DNA of 64,000 nt from Lawsonibacter asaccharolyticus (GCA_003112755.1 BFBT01000001.1:2976001-3040000), one strand, 5' to 3'; positions 40,662 to 49,642 are shown, numbered from the stretch's first letter. Notes: generated by a model from the letters alone, not told the origin. Numbers and translations are program-made.

Positions 40662-41396
40662 TTGGCAGGAATTTGGAAACGATTGGCCCAGAGAAAGGGC
40701 AGAGGGGTGCCCATCTGCTCGGTGGTGATCCCAGCGGCAGGGTCCTCCTCCCGGATGGAGGGGATCGACAAGATCCTGGAACCCCTGGGGGAACTCCCGG
40801 TGCTGGTGCGCACCCTTCAGGTGTTCCAGAGCTGCGATCTGGTCCATGAGGTGATCGTGGTCACCCGGGAGGATCTGATCGTCCCCGTGAGCCAGCTGTG
40901 CAGGGATTTTATGCTGGATAAGGTGACCAAGGTGATGGTAGGAGGCGCTGAGCGGGTTCTCTCCGTCCGAATCGGGGTGCAGGAGGCCCGACGGGACGCG
41001 GCGCTGATCGCCATCCATGACGGGGCGCGGCCGCTGCTGAGCCGGGAGGTGCTGGAGGAAGTGCTGAAAAAGGCTGCGGTTACCGGAGCGGCGGCGCCGG
41101 CCATTCCCATGGTGGATACCATCAAGCGGGCAGAGCGGGGCGTTGTGGTGGAGACGATGGACCGCTCCAGCCTGTGGGCGGTCCAGACGCCCCAGGTCTT
41201 TGAGGCGTCCCTGATCCGGGCGGCCCTTGAAAAGGCGGTGGCGGACGGGGAGACTCTCACAGATGACTGCGCCGCTGTGGAGCGGATCGGGATGAAGGTC
41301 TCCCTCACTCGGGGAGACAGGGAGAACATCAAGCTGACCACCCCCTTCGACCTGATGGTGGGGGAGGCGATCATCCGGCAGAGGGAGGGATATTGA
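40662..41396 (+). CDS. ispD: 2-C-methyl-D-erythritol 4-phosphate cytidylyltransferase
   Basis: Third enzyme of the MEP isoprenoid route; couples MEP to CTP. 244 aa. Nucleotide-binding VVIPAAGSSSRMEG, then DGARPLLSREV, and AAPAIPMVDTIKRA, WAVQTPQVFEASLI, TDDCAAVERIG typical of IspD. The start is TTG 40662, set by AGGAAGGTGA; the frame is open 23 codons further without a Shine-Dalgarno and across the terminator. The stop is directly followed by ispF. Confidence 0.94.
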   Translation: MAGIWKRLAQRKGRGVPICSVVIPAAGSSSRMEGIDKILEPLGELPVLVRTLQVFQSCDLVHEVIVVTREDLIVPVSQLCRDFMLDKVTKVMVGGAERVLSVRIGVQEARRDAALIAIHDGARPLLSREVLEEVLKKAAVTGAAAPAIPMVDTIKRAERGVVVETMDRSSLWAVQTPQVFEASLIRAALEKAVADGETLTDDCAAVERIGMKVSLTRGDRENIKLTTPFDLMVGEAIIRQREGY

Positions 41397-41873
41397 GTGA
41401 CACGGATCGGACAGGGATACGATGTGCACCGCCTGGCAGAGGGCCGGAAGCTGATCCTGGGGGGAGTGGAGATCCCCTATGAGCGGGGGCTCCTGGGCCA
41501 TTCGGACGCGGACGTCCTCACCCACGCAGTGATGGACGCCCTGTTGGGCGCGGCGGCACTGGGAGACATCGGTTGCCACTTTCCGGACAGCGACCCGGCC
41601 TACGCCGGAGCGGACAGTCTGGCCCTGCTGGACCAGGTGATGCAGCTGCTCCATGCGGAGGGATGGCAGGTAGAAAATGTGGATGCCACAATCCTGGCCC
41701 AGCGGCCTAAATTAGCGCCCTATCTGGGTGGTATGGCGGATCATCTGGCCGCTCATATGGGAGTGGAGCTGGGACAGGTGAATGTCAAAGCGACCACAGA
41801 GGAGGGGCTTGGCTTCACTGGAAGTGGAGAGGGGATGGCTGCCCATGCGGTCTGCCTGCTGACAAAAGAATAA
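41397..41873 (+). CDS. ispF: 2-C-methyl-D-erythritol 2,4-cyclodiphosphate synthase
   Basis: Cyclises CDP-ME-2-phosphate in the MEP pathway. 158 aa, trimeric enzyme. Zinc ligands D9 and H11 (GYDVHR), H43 ([10 protein letters not shown]), the HSDADV loop, and C-terminal [20 protein letters not shown]. The start is GTG 41397, abutting the ispD TGA. With ispD and ispH nearby, three MEP genes cluster here. Confidence 0.96.
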   Translation: MTRIGQGYDVHRLAEGRKLILGGVEIPYERGLLGHSDADVLTHAVMDALLGAAALGDIGCHFPDSDPAYAGADSLALLDQVMQLLHAEGWQVENVDATILAQRPKLAPYLGGMADHLAAHMGVELGQVNVKATTEEGLGFTGSGEGMAAHAVCLLTKE

Positions 41874-41882
41874 CGGAAAATG

Positions 41883-41917
41883 GAGCGCGGGCACCGGAAA
41901 TTCCGGTGCCCGCGCTC
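41883..41917. terminator. Bidirectional hairpin between ispF and the convergent dehydrogenase
   Basis: 17-nt arms GAGCGCGGGCACCGGAA/TTCCGGTGCCCGCGCTC around a single base. No T run on the + side; on the - side CCATTTTCC follows. It probably serves both convergent transcripts. Confidence 0.65.
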
Positions 41918-41946
41918 TGTGAAGAGAATAGCAAGGAGGTGTAGGA

Positions 41947-43125
41947 TCAGAAATCGATGCGGCGGCCTTCCTCGGCGGACTGATAGGCGGCGTACATGAT
42001 CTTGGTGGTCTCGTAAGCCAGAGCAAAATCAGAGGAGGGCGTCTTATCGTAGGCAATGGTCTCCATGAAGTCCTGGAGCTCACCCATGTAGCCGCGAATG
42101 ATCTCATCGGAGACAAAAGCCTTGTTCCAGCCCAGCTTGGCGGGCAGCATCTCGGAGATGTACACATCATCCAAGCCCTCTTCATCCAGGAAATAGGTGT
42201 TCAGGATGTCAGTGGGGGTGATGTTGCACATCAGGGAGCTGTCGTTGCTGTAAACCTCGATGTAGTTCTTGGTGCCGCCCAGTACGGTGTCACTGGCGAT
42301 GGTCAGGCACTTGGTCCCGTCGGAGAAGGTAACGGTGACGGCGGCGTAGTCCTCCACGTCTTCGGGACGGGCGGCGATGTGGCGGTGCTCATGCTCGCTG
42401 AGGCAGGCAGTGGTGACGCCCACGTCGGCGGAGACACTCTTGACAGTAATGGTCTCTCCCCGGGCCAGGGCCTCCTGCTGCTTCAGCCACAGCATGCCAG
42501 TGAGGGGATGGGTACCGGTGCGGACCAGGATGCCGCCGCCAGTCTTGTTCCACTTGCCAGCCACGGGGGAGCTGGAGCCTTTCAGGCTCTCCTCACCCTT
42601 CATGAACAGCACCTTGCTCTTCTTGGCGCGGATGATCTCAGCGGCCTTCTGGACCGGAGTGGCATAGACGAAGTTCTCGGCGTACAGGAACTTCTTGTCG
42701 GTAGAGTCCACCACTTCCTTCAGCTCATCCATGATGGCCATGACCTCTCGATACATCTTGGCCTTCTCGGTCCTGCCCACATTCTCCTCGCCGGGCTTGC
42801 CGAAATAGCCGGTGAGAGGCTTCTCACAGATGACATGCTTGCCGGCCTTCAGGGCCTTGATGGCCATGGAGCAGTGGAGGAAAGGAGGGGTGACGATGTC
42901 GATGACATCGATCTCCGGGTCTGCCAGCATATCGTCAAAGTTAGTGATGGCCTGCTCATAGCCATAGCGCTCCTTGACCTGATTGGCCAGATCCAGGTTC
43001 AGGTCACAGACGGTCTTAAGGCGGATGGGCACTCCACTGACCTTTTCATAGCCGTTGCCGTGGAGATGCGCGGCATAGCCGGCTCCGATGGTGCCGATGA
43101 CCACGGGTTTTACCTGCTTGTTCAT
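41947..43125 (-). CDS. Gfo/Idh/MocA-family NAD(P)-dependent oxidoreductase
   Basis: 392 aa. N-terminal Rossmann fold with GTIGAGYAAHLHGNGYEKV, DVIDIVTPPFLH, and the EKP motif (HVICEKPLTG); C-terminal alpha/beta substrate domain with GGGILVRTGTHPLTGMLWLK. Family members oxidise sugars, inositols or amino-sugars; no transporter or pathway gene is adjacent, so the substrate cannot be inferred. The start is ATG at 43125 (- strand) behind AAGGAGGAAC; the open frame upstream includes the promoter region. It is one of few - strand genes here, with a strong promoter of its own and convergent to ispF. Confidence 0.88.
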   Translation of the reverse strand: MNKQVKPVVIGTIGAGYAAHLHGNGYEKVSGVPIRLKTVCDLNLDLANQVKERYGYEQAITNFDDMLADPEIDVIDIVTPPFLHCSMAIKALKAGKHVICEKPLTGYFGKPGEENVGRTEKAKMYREVMAIMDELKEVVDSTDKKFLYAENFVYATPVQKAAEIIRAKKSKVLFMKGEESLKGSSSPVAGKWNKTGGGILVRTGTHPLTGMLWLKQQEALARGETITVKSVSADVGVTTACLSEHEHRHIAARPEDVEDYAAVTVTFSDGTKCLTIASDTVLGGTKNYIEVYSNDSSLMCNITPTDILNTYFLDEEGLDDVYISEMLPAKLGWNKAFVSDEIIRGYMGELQDFMETIAYDKTPSSDFALAYETTKIMYAAYQSAEEGRRIDF

Positions 43126-43185
43126 AGAAAGTTCCTCCTTCATGATTTGTGAAAGGCTCACGGGCTTTTCAGATTTGATAGACTC

Positions 43186-43214
43186 AATATAGGGGAAATC
43201 ACACAAAAAGTCAA
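43186..43214 (-). promoter_or_regulatory. Strong sigma-A promoter for the Gfo/Idh/MocA gene
   Basis: On the - strand TTGACT (43214-43209), 17 bp, TATATT (43191-43186). An A/T-rich TTCAA/TTGAA inverted repeat lies just upstream of the -35. The remainder of the divergent gap to 43378 shows no clear promoter for the + strand gene. Confidence 0.8.
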
Positions 43215-43378
43215 ATGATGCTTTTTCATTCAAAATTGAAAAAATTTAATGCAGGGCAGGCGCATCCAGACCGCAGTATCCGGCAGCCCGCTGCCAGCAT
43301 ACATTGTATTGAGAGGGTATCCCCTCCCGGCCGCGCCGTCGGCTGCGGCCACCCGTACTCCAGGAAAGGAACTATGCC

Positions 43379-43633
43379 ATGCTCTATTATCTAATCGTGT
43401 GCCGATCCCTGACTTACGCACAGCGGACCGCCTCCGCCCTGGAGCGGGCAGGGATCACGGCTCATATCATGCGCTCCCCTAAAAGCATCGCGGGGGAGGG
43501 GTGCAGTCATTCCGTGAAGGTCTCTCAGCGGAATCTGCCCGATGCGTTAAGAATACTGCACCGAACAGAGCTGGACCCCCGCCGGGTCTATATCACGGCG
43601 GGAGACGGCAGCTACAAGGAGGTGCAGCTGTGA
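43379..43633 (+). CDS. DUF3343 putative Se/S carrier-like protein
   Basis: 84 aa. Small alpha/beta protein: YYLIVCRSLTYAQRTASALE with C8, then GITAHIMRSPKSIAGEGCSH with C42, both conserved in this family. DUF3343 proteins are proposed to carry persulfide or selenium from a cysteine desulfurase. The next gene overlaps by 4 nt and is exactly such an enzyme. ATG 43379 follows AGGAAAGGAAC. Confidence 0.85.
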   Translation: MLYYLIVCRSLTYAQRTASALERAGITAHIMRSPKSIAGEGCSHSVKVSQRNLPDALRILHRTELDPRRVYITAGDGSYKEVQL

Positions 43634-44760
43634 TCTATCTGGACAGCGCGGCCACCTCTCTGCAAAAGCCGCCTGCGGTCGCCCGCGCCTGCTCCTACGC
43701 CATCTCACATTATGCCAGTCCGGGCCGAGGTGGTCACAAGCCGGCCATGGACGCAGCAGCAGCGGCCTTTGCCTGCCGGGAGGCGGCAGCCCGCCTGTTC
43801 CAGGTCCCCAAGCTGGAACAGGTGGTCTTTACCAACAATGCCACCCACGGCCTGAATATCGCCATAAAGGCCCTGGTCCGTCCGGGAGGGACAGTGGTCA
43901 TCTCCGGATATGAGCACAACGCGGTCACCCGGCCGCTCCACGCCATCCCGGATGTGACGGTCCGGGTGGCGGCCGGACAACTGTTCCGGCCGGAGGAGAC
44001 CGTGGAGGCATTCCGAAAGGCCCTGACCCCGGAGGTGACTGCGGCTGTATTCACCCATGTATCCAATGTGTTTGGAATGATCCTCCCCATCCAGGAGCTG
44101 GCCCGGCTTTGCCGGGAACGGGGGGTCCCCTTCATCCTGGACGCGTCCCAGTCAGCGGGCTGCCTCCCGGTCCATCTGGAGGAACTGGGGGCAGCCTTCA
44201 TCGCCATGCCGGGCCACAAGGGGCTGTACGGCCCCCAGGGGACCGGTCTTCTGCTCTGCGGACAGACCCCGCCGCCTCTGCTGGAGGGGGGCACGGGAAG
44301 TGAATCCATCCGGCAGGAGATGCCGGACTTCCTGCCCGACCGTCTGGAGGCGGGGACCCACAACATCGCCGGGATCGCCGGGCTGCTGGAGGGACTGCGC
44401 TTCGTGGAAAAGCAGGGGGTACAGTCCATCGGCAGCCATGAGCGGGCCCTGACCGTCCAGATGGGGGAGTCTCTCGCCCAACTCCCGGGGGTGGAGGTGT
44501 TCCGGAGCAAAGACCCCAGCCAGCAGGCCGGAGTACTCTCCTTCCGGGTATCGGGGATGGACTGTGAGGAGCTGGGGGAGGCGCTGGGCCGCCGGGACAT
44601 CGCCCTGCGTTCCGGGCTCCACTGCGCCCCGCTGGCCCACCGGACAGCTGGGACACTGGAGACCGGGACCGTGCGGGCCAGCGTCTCCGCCTTCAACGTC
44701 CCCCAGGAGATCCCACGCTTCGTCCGAGAGCTGAGGCAGATCCTCACCGAAAAGCCGTAA
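43630..44760 (+). CDS. Cysteine desulfurase (class V aminotransferase fold)
   Basis: 376 aa. PLP lysine K197 in MPGHKGLYGP, PLP-Asp and Gln in ILDASQSAG, catalytic C332 in SGLHCAPLAH, N-terminus IYLDSAATSLQKP. It belongs to the SufS/CsdA-like selenocysteine lyase branch. GTG 43630 overlaps the DUF3343 stop with AAGGAGG upstream, so the pair is translationally coupled. Likely job: mobilise sulfur or selenium onto the DUF3343 carrier. No selD, selA or suf genes are visible here, so the end use is open. Confidence 0.9.
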   Translation: MIYLDSAATSLQKPPAVARACSYAISHYASPGRGGHKPAMDAAAAAFACREAAARLFQVPKLEQVVFTNNATHGLNIAIKALVRPGGTVVISGYEHNAVTRPLHAIPDVTVRVAAGQLFRPEETVEAFRKALTPEVTAAVFTHVSNVFGMILPIQELARLCRERGVPFILDASQSAGCLPVHLEELGAAFIAMPGHKGLYGPQGTGLLLCGQTPPPLLEGGTGSESIRQEMPDFLPDRLEAGTHNIAGIAGLLEGLRFVEKQGVQSIGSHERALTVQMGESLAQLPGVEVFRSKDPSQQAGVLSFRVSGMDCEELGEALGRRDIALRSGLHCAPLAHRTAGTLETGTVRASVSAFNVPQEIPRFVRELRQILTEKP

Positions 44761-44776
44761 GACCTTACAAGGCGTC

Positions 44777-44816
44777 AAATGCCAGAGATCTTGAAGAGAG
44801 ATCCCTGGCATTTTTT
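44777..44816 (+). terminator. Intrinsic terminator after the cysteine desulfurase
   Basis: Arms AAATGCCAGaGATC (44777-44790) and GATCcCTGGCATTT (44800-44813), one mismatch, 9-nt loop, six T residues. Confidence 0.88.
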
Positions 44817-44937
44817 CTGTCCGGCTCCTGCCGGAACGGCCGGAGCCCAGGGCAGGTCCTGCCCTGTAGCCTATCCGGCGTCAGGGGTGACGGGAGACAT
44901 ATTCATGAAATTTTCATTCTTTCCTTCTCGTTTCATG

Positions 44938-44966
44938 TTGCCAACTTCCGCGGAATATCGTATAAT
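44938..44966 (+). promoter_or_regulatory. Sigma-A promoter for cdaA-cdaR
   Basis: TTGCCA (44938-44943), 17 bp, TATAAT (44961-44966), inside an A/T-rich patch. The stretch 44817-44937 before it has no gene. Confidence 0.82.
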
Positions 44967-45021
44967 TATCAAATAGGTAATTGGGCAGACCCATGCGGGC
45001 CTTTTGAAAAGAGGAGATTCC

Positions 45022-45894
45022 ATGAGCGAACTCATACAGAGGATGCCGGCAGTCGTTCAGACCATTCGCCTGTCCGACCTGGTGGATATCGCGATCCTGT
45101 CTATCGTCATATACAAACTACTCTGGATGGTGCGGAAGACCAGCTCTGGGCGGGTGCTCCGGGGGATTATGATCGTGGTGGTGGCCATCTGGGCCTCTGC
45201 CGAGTTCAACTTATACGCCACCAGCTTCGTGCTCAACCGGGTAGTGGAGTACGCCATTCTGGTGCTGGTCATCCTGTTTCAGCCGGAGATCCGCCGCTTT
45301 TTGGAGCGGGTAGGCAGCAGCAGGATGAGCAAGGTCTTCGTCCAGCCCCCAGAGGCCGCCCACGACATCGACAGCGCCATCTCCCAGACTGTGGAGGCAT
45401 ATACCTCCCTGTCCAAGGACAAGGTGGGGGCGCTGATGGTCTTTGAGCGGGCCAACCTGTTGGACGAGGTCATCAAAACCGGCACGGCGCTGGACTGTGC
45501 CGTCTCCAGCGAACTGCTGAAGAACCTGTTCTGGAACAAGGCGCCACTCCATGACGGGGCGGTCATCGTCCGTAACGGCCGCATCGTGGGGGCTGGCTGC
45601 ATGCTGCCCCTCTCAGGCAACACCAACCTCAGCCGTGACCTGGGGATGCGCCACCGGGCAGGCATCGGCATGAGCGAGCACTCTGACGCGGTGGTAGCCA
45701 TCGTCTCGGAGGAGACCGGTTCCATCTCGGTGGCGGTGGGCGGCATGCTCAAGCGCCACCTGGCCCCTGAGACCCTGGACCGCCTGCTACGTAATGAACT
45801 GAAGACGGACGAGGATGACGGGGAGAAGAAGAGCGACCTCTTCCCCCTGGTCGCCGCCCTGTTCAACCGAGGGAAAAAGGAGGGGACAGAATGA
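45022..45894 (+). CDS. cdaA: Diadenylate cyclase CdaA
   Basis: Makes the essential second messenger c-di-AMP from two ATP. 290 aa. Three N-terminal transmembrane helices (about 21-38, 47-62, 72-87), then the DAC domain with DGA (178-180, PLHDGAVIV) and RHR (210-212, LGMRHRAG). ATG 45022 is set by AGAGGAGA; TTG 45004 is upstream of that site. Followed by cdaR with ATGA overlap. Confidence 0.96.
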   Translation: MSELIQRMPAVVQTIRLSDLVDIAILSIVIYKLLWMVRKTSSGRVLRGIMIVVVAIWASAEFNLYATSFVLNRVVEYAILVLVILFQPEIRRFLERVGSSRMSKVFVQPPEAAHDIDSAISQTVEAYTSLSKDKVGALMVFERANLLDEVIKTGTALDCAVSSELLKNLFWNKAPLHDGAVIVRNGRIVGAGCMLPLSGNTNLSRDLGMRHRAGIGMSEHSDAVVAIVSEETGSISVAVGGMLKRHLAPETLDRLLRNELKTDEDDGEKKSDLFPLVAALFNRGKKEGTE

Positions 45895-47120
45895 TCCAGC
45901 GTATCCAGAACAGCAAGTGGGTCTTTGTCCTGATCTCCGTCTTTTTGGCCGTGATCTTCTGGATGTACGTCCGCAACGACCTGGACCCCCCGGGGAGCCG
46001 GACGATCTACAACGTACCAGTGACCCTGACGGGAGAGACTATCCTGGAGAGTCAGGGGCTCACTATCACTGCGGTCTCTGACACGGCGGTGGACCTGAAG
46101 ATCACCGCCCCTATCAGTATCCTGAACAAGCTGAGCAACCGCAATCTCAGCGTGACCGTGAACGTGTCCCAGTGTACCGAGGGGGAGCAGATCCTCCAGT
46201 ATGACGTGAACTGGCCCCGGGACGTGAGCACAGCGGAGATCACCAAGGAGTCTCAGGAGCCTGCCGCTATCACCGTTATGGTGGCACGGCTGTACTCCAA
46301 GACCTTTGAGATCCAGCCCGTGCTGAAGGCCAGTATCGCCCCGGGCTACCAGGCGGGCCAGATCACCATCAGTCCAGAGACCGTGACCATCAGTGGCTCG
46401 GAGGAGGCGGTCTCCAGGGTGGCGAAGGTGGAGGCGGTGCTGGAGGGCGAAGAGCTCAACACCCGCTTCTCCGGCAATGTTCCTCTCGTCCTGCTGGACG
46501 CAGAAGGGAACGAGCTGACCGATTTGGAGATCAACATGGACACAGATACCACCTATGTGACCATGCCGGTCTATGTGGTGAAGGAAGTTAAGCTGACCGT
46601 AGACTACACGCCGGGCGGCGGTGCCACCGGCGAGGATGTGACCTCGGCCATCATCTTCCCGGACTCTATCACCATCGCCGGCTCAGAGGAGGACGTGTCC
46701 AAGGTAGAGGAGATCTCGCTGGGCAGTATCGACCTGTCCAAAGTGGTGGGGACCAACAGCTTCACCCTACCCATCGAGCTGGACTCCAGCCTGGAGAACG
46801 TCAGCGGCATCACAGAAGCCGTCGTCACGGTGACCATATCCGGCCTGTCCACCCGTACCTTCAACGTGACCAACATCGATTATGACAATGCACCGGAGGG
46901 CTATCATGTGGAGGTGGCTACCGAGTCCTGCTCTGTGGTGGTGCGGGGCAGCGAGGAGCGCCTGGAGGACATCTCCGCCAGCCAGCTGCGCATCGTGGCA
47001 GACCTGTCCAATGTGATGACGGTGGGCTCCGTCTCCGTCCCAGCCAGAGTGTATCTGGACTATAACAGTGAGGTAGGCGTCATTGGAGAGTACTCTGTTG
47101 TGGTCAACATCAGCAGATAG
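45891..47120 (+). CDS. cdaR: YbbR-domain regulator CdaR
   Basis: Membrane-anchored regulator of CdaA. 409 aa. One N-terminal transmembrane helix (about 9-25, WVFVLISVFLAVIFWMYV) followed by about four extracytoplasmic YbbR repeats (each with a VTI.G.EE. signature, e.g. VTISGSEEAVSRV and ITIAGSEEDVSKV). In many Firmicutes glmM is next; here it is not. Confidence 0.93.
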   Translation: MIQRIQNSKWVFVLISVFLAVIFWMYVRNDLDPPGSRTIYNVPVTLTGETILESQGLTITAVSDTAVDLKITAPISILNKLSNRNLSVTVNVSQCTEGEQILQYDVNWPRDVSTAEITKESQEPAAITVMVARLYSKTFEIQPVLKASIAPGYQAGQITISPETVTISGSEEAVSRVAKVEAVLEGEELNTRFSGNVPLVLLDAEGNELTDLEINMDTDTTYVTMPVYVVKEVKLTVDYTPGGGATGEDVTSAIIFPDSITIAGSEEDVSKVEEISLGSIDLSKVVGTNSFTLPIELDSSLENVSGITEAVVTVTISGLSTRTFNVTNIDYDNAPEGYHVEVATESCSVVVRGSEERLEDISASQLRIVADLSNVMTVGSVSVPARVYLDYNSEVGVIGEYSVVVNISR

Positions 47121-47162
47121 TAAAAACGGTTTTTGAGGCAAAACTTTGGAGGCAGCAGCATC

Positions 47163-47588
47163 ATGAGTCAAAATGCCATTGTAAAAAAAGTGGTCCATCC
47201 CGGTGTGGTGGAGGTGTCCCTTATGCGCCAAATGGAGTGCGGCCTGAGCTGTTCCAGCTGCGAGGGATGCCCCCAGCGCCCCAAGGAGGAGATCCTGGCC
47301 CTGGCCTCTGATCCGCAGGGGGGGGCCAAGCCGGGGGACTGGGTGGAGGTGGAGCCCGCCTCCGGCAGCGCCATCGGCTTCGCCCTTCTGGTCTTTTTCC
47401 TCCCCTGCGTCTTTCTTCTGGGGGGATACCTCATCGGCAGACTTCTGGGTCTGGGAGACGGGGGTTCCATCGGAATGGCAGCCGCGGGGCTGGTCCTGGG
47501 CTTCGTTCCGGCGGTCCTGATCAACCGGACCATCACCCGGCGGAAGACCCCGGAATTCACCGTGCTGGGGTATCTTCACAGCGTGTGA
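47163..47588 (+). CDS. RseC/SoxR-reducing-system-like membrane protein
   Basis: 141 aa. N-terminal soluble part with cysteine cluster CGLSCSSCEGC (RseC-like [Fe-S] motif), then two transmembrane helices (about 73-93, 100-125). RseC acts with the Rnf electron-transport complex in proteobacteria to keep SoxR reduced; in Clostridia the domain often stands alone. No rnf genes lie nearby. ATG 47163 with GGAGG at 47148-47152. Confidence 0.75.
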   Translation: MSQNAIVKKVVHPGVVEVSLMRQMECGLSCSSCEGCPQRPKEEILALASDPQGGAKPGDWVEVEPASGSAIGFALLVFFLPCVFLLGGYLIGRLLGLGDGGSIGMAAAGLVLGFVPAVLINRTITRRKTPEFTVLGYLHSV

Positions 47589-47598
47589 GGAGAGCCCT

Positions 47599-48471
47599 GT
47601 GTTTGGATATGTCCGGCCTGTCCGGGAGGAACTGAAGTGTAAAGATTTTGACCTTTATCGTGCCACATACTGTGGGCTCTGCCGGGAACTGCGGCGGAAA
47701 TACGGCCTGCTGGCACCCATGTTCCTCAATTTTGATTTCACCTTTCTGGCCCTGCTGCTCTGGCCGGCAGAACAGCGGTTCGTCCCCTGCCGCGGCAGGT
47801 GCCACGCCAATCCGCTGGCCAGAAAGGAGATGTGTCCCGCTGATCCGGCCCTGGAGGCGGCGGCGGACGAGAGCATCATCCTAACCTACTGGAAGCTGCG
47901 GGATTCTGCTCGGGACGACGGCCCCTTCAGCGGCCTGCCAGCCAGAGGGCTGGCCCTGCTCCTAGCTCCCGCCTACCGAAAGGCGGCGGTCTGCCGGCCG
48001 GAATTTGACCGGACAGTCCGTTCCTGCCTGGAGGAGCTGACAGGGCTGGAGGCAGAAAACTGCCCCTCAATCGACCGGACGGCCGACACCTTCGCCCGCA
48101 TCCTCCAGGCAGCCGCGCCCCCCTCTGAGGACCGGAGCCGGGATCGGGCGCTGGAGCAGCTCCTCTACCACTTGGGGCGGTGGATCTATCTCATCGACGC
48201 CCGGGACGATCTGGAGGAGGACCGCGCCTCCGGCTGCTATAACCCTGTCCGCGCCCGATATGGGGAGGGAGGGGACGACCAGGCGCTGGCCCTGACTCTG
48301 GAGCACTCCCTAAATTTGGCCCGCTCCGCGTTCTGCGTGCCGGACTTTGGCTGCCGAACCCCTGTGCTGGAGAATATCCTCTATTTGGGGCTCCCCATGA
48401 TCCAGCAGGCCGTCTTTGATGGCAGCTGGTCCCGTCTGAAAAAAGAAAAGATTTGGAGAAAACCTACATGA
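47599..48471 (+). CDS. DUF5685 family protein
   Basis: 290 aa. Starts [20 protein letters not shown] and has the family cysteines YCGLCREL, C64/C68 (PCRGRC) and C79; helical throughout ([29 protein letters not shown]). Possibly a metal-binding helical bundle; function unknown. GTG 47599 after GAGGAGAG. It overlaps the start of the J-domain gene by 4 nt, and the DUF5685/DnaJ pair seems conserved in Oscillospiraceae (from memory). Confidence 0.75.
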   Translation: MFGYVRPVREELKCKDFDLYRATYCGLCRELRRKYGLLAPMFLNFDFTFLALLLWPAEQRFVPCRGRCHANPLARKEMCPADPALEAAADESIILTYWKLRDSARDDGPFSGLPARGLALLLAPAYRKAAVCRPEFDRTVRSCLEELTGLEAENCPSIDRTADTFARILQAAAPPSEDRSRDRALEQLLYHLGRWIYLIDARDDLEEDRASGCYNPVRARYGEGGDDQALALTLEHSLNLARSAFCVPDFGCRTPVLENILYLGLPMIQQAVFDGSWSRLKKEKIWRKPT

Positions 48472-49088
48472 ACGATCCGTACAGTGTTTTGGGGGTCAGC
48501 CCCAATGCCAGCGATGAAGAGATCAAAAAGGCCTATCGTGAGCTCGCCCGGAAGTACCATCCGGACAATTATCAGAACAATCCCCTGGCCGATCTGGCTG
48601 AGGAGAAGATGAAAGAGATCAACGAGGCCTATGAGACCATCACCAAGCAGCGCAGCGGAGGTGGGGGCTCTTATCAACGTCCGTCCGGCGGATACGGCGG
48701 GCAGAGCTATGGCGGCGGATACCAATACAGTCATCAACAGAGCGGCTCCGCCAACCCTACCTACGCCCGCATCCGGAACCTGATCAACAGCGGAGATCTG
48801 GGGACGGCGGAGCGCCTGCTCAACGAGGTGCCCCAGAAAAACGGGGAGTGGTATTTCCTTTCCGGCAGCATCGCCTACCGGAAGGGCTGGCTGGATGAGG
48901 CGATGCAGAACTACTCCCTGGCCTGCCAGATGGACCCAGGGAACATGGAGTACCGCCAGGCCCTGGCCATGATGCAGCAGGGGGGACAGGCATACCGCCC
49001 CTACGGATACAGCGGAGGGATGGACGGTCTGGACTGCTGCACCAGCCTGCTGTGCCTGAACTGCCTGTGCGGAGGGGGGCACTGCTGA
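48468..49088 (+). CDS. J-domain protein with Gly-rich linker and Cys-rich C-terminus
   Basis: 206 aa. N-terminal J domain (about 1-60) with HPD at 31-33, Gly/Tyr/Gln-rich linker (65-98), a TPR-like helical segment (100-175), and an unusual C-terminal Cys cluster ([20 protein letters not shown]). The J domain should stimulate a Hsp70 (DnaK) ATPase; the tail may bind metal or become lipidated or palisade-like at a membrane, but there is no direct evidence. No zinc-finger domain of canonical DnaJ is present. Confidence 0.8.
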   Translation: MNDPYSVLGVSPNASDEEIKKAYRELARKYHPDNYQNNPLADLAEEKMKEINEAYETITKQRSGGGGSYQRPSGGYGGQSYGGGYQYSHQQSGSANPTYARIRNLINSGDLGTAERLLNEVPQKNGEWYFLSGSIAYRKGWLDEAMQNYSLACQMDPGNMEYRQALAMMQQGGQAYRPYGYSGGMDGLDCCTSLLCLNCLCGGGHC

Positions 49089-49089
49089 G

Positions 49090-49614
49090 ATGGCCTCTTT
49101 TCACACCACCAGCCGCCGCACCGCGGTTGCCGGGGTCCTGGCAGCTGGGAGCCTGGCCGTGCTCTGGCTGGCCTGTATGGTTCCGTCAGGGCGCATCGGC
49201 CTGACCGGCGCGGCCGGTCTGTTCCCGGTGGCCGCGGTGCTGGCCGCCGGACGGGCGGCGGGCTATCTGTGCTGGGCCGCATCCGCCCTGCTGGGGCTGT
49301 TCCTGCTGCCGGACAAGGGGGTCGCTCTGCTCTACCTGATCTTCTTAGGGCTCTACCCGGTAGTCAAAAACAACATCGAGGGCCTGCGGCGCCTGCCCCT
49401 GGAGTGGCTGTGCAAGCTGGCCTGCTTCAACGCGGCCCTGTCCCTCTTCTGGTTCGCGCTGCGGGCGCTGTTCCTGCCCGATCCCCCTGTGTGGCTGGGG
49501 GAGAGGACCTGGCTGCTCTATCTGGCAGGGAATCTGATCTTCGTCCTCTATGACGTGGGCCTGTCCCGCCTGATCGCGCTGGTGATGGCCCGGATGCCGG
49601 GGCGCCGCCGCTGA
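49090..49614 (+). CDS. Hypothetical polytopic membrane protein
   Basis: 174 aa, about five hydrophobic helices (14-34, 36-54, 57-75, 80-95, 105-125, 135-160) with short loops. Not recognised. The size and helix number resemble ECF transporter S components or DUF2232-type proteins, but no signature motif is seen. It is 2 bp after the J-domain gene, so co-translated. Confidence 0.6.
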   Translation: MASFHTTSRRTAVAGVLAAGSLAVLWLACMVPSGRIGLTGAAGLFPVAAVLAAGRAAGYLCWAASALLGLFLLPDKGVALLYLIFLGLYPVVKNNIEGLRRLPLEWLCKLACFNAALSLFWFALRALFLPDPPVWLGERTWLLYLAGNLIFVLYDVGLSRLIALVMARMPGRRR

Positions 49615-49642
49615 AATCAAAATAAGGAAGTGAACCGCACCA

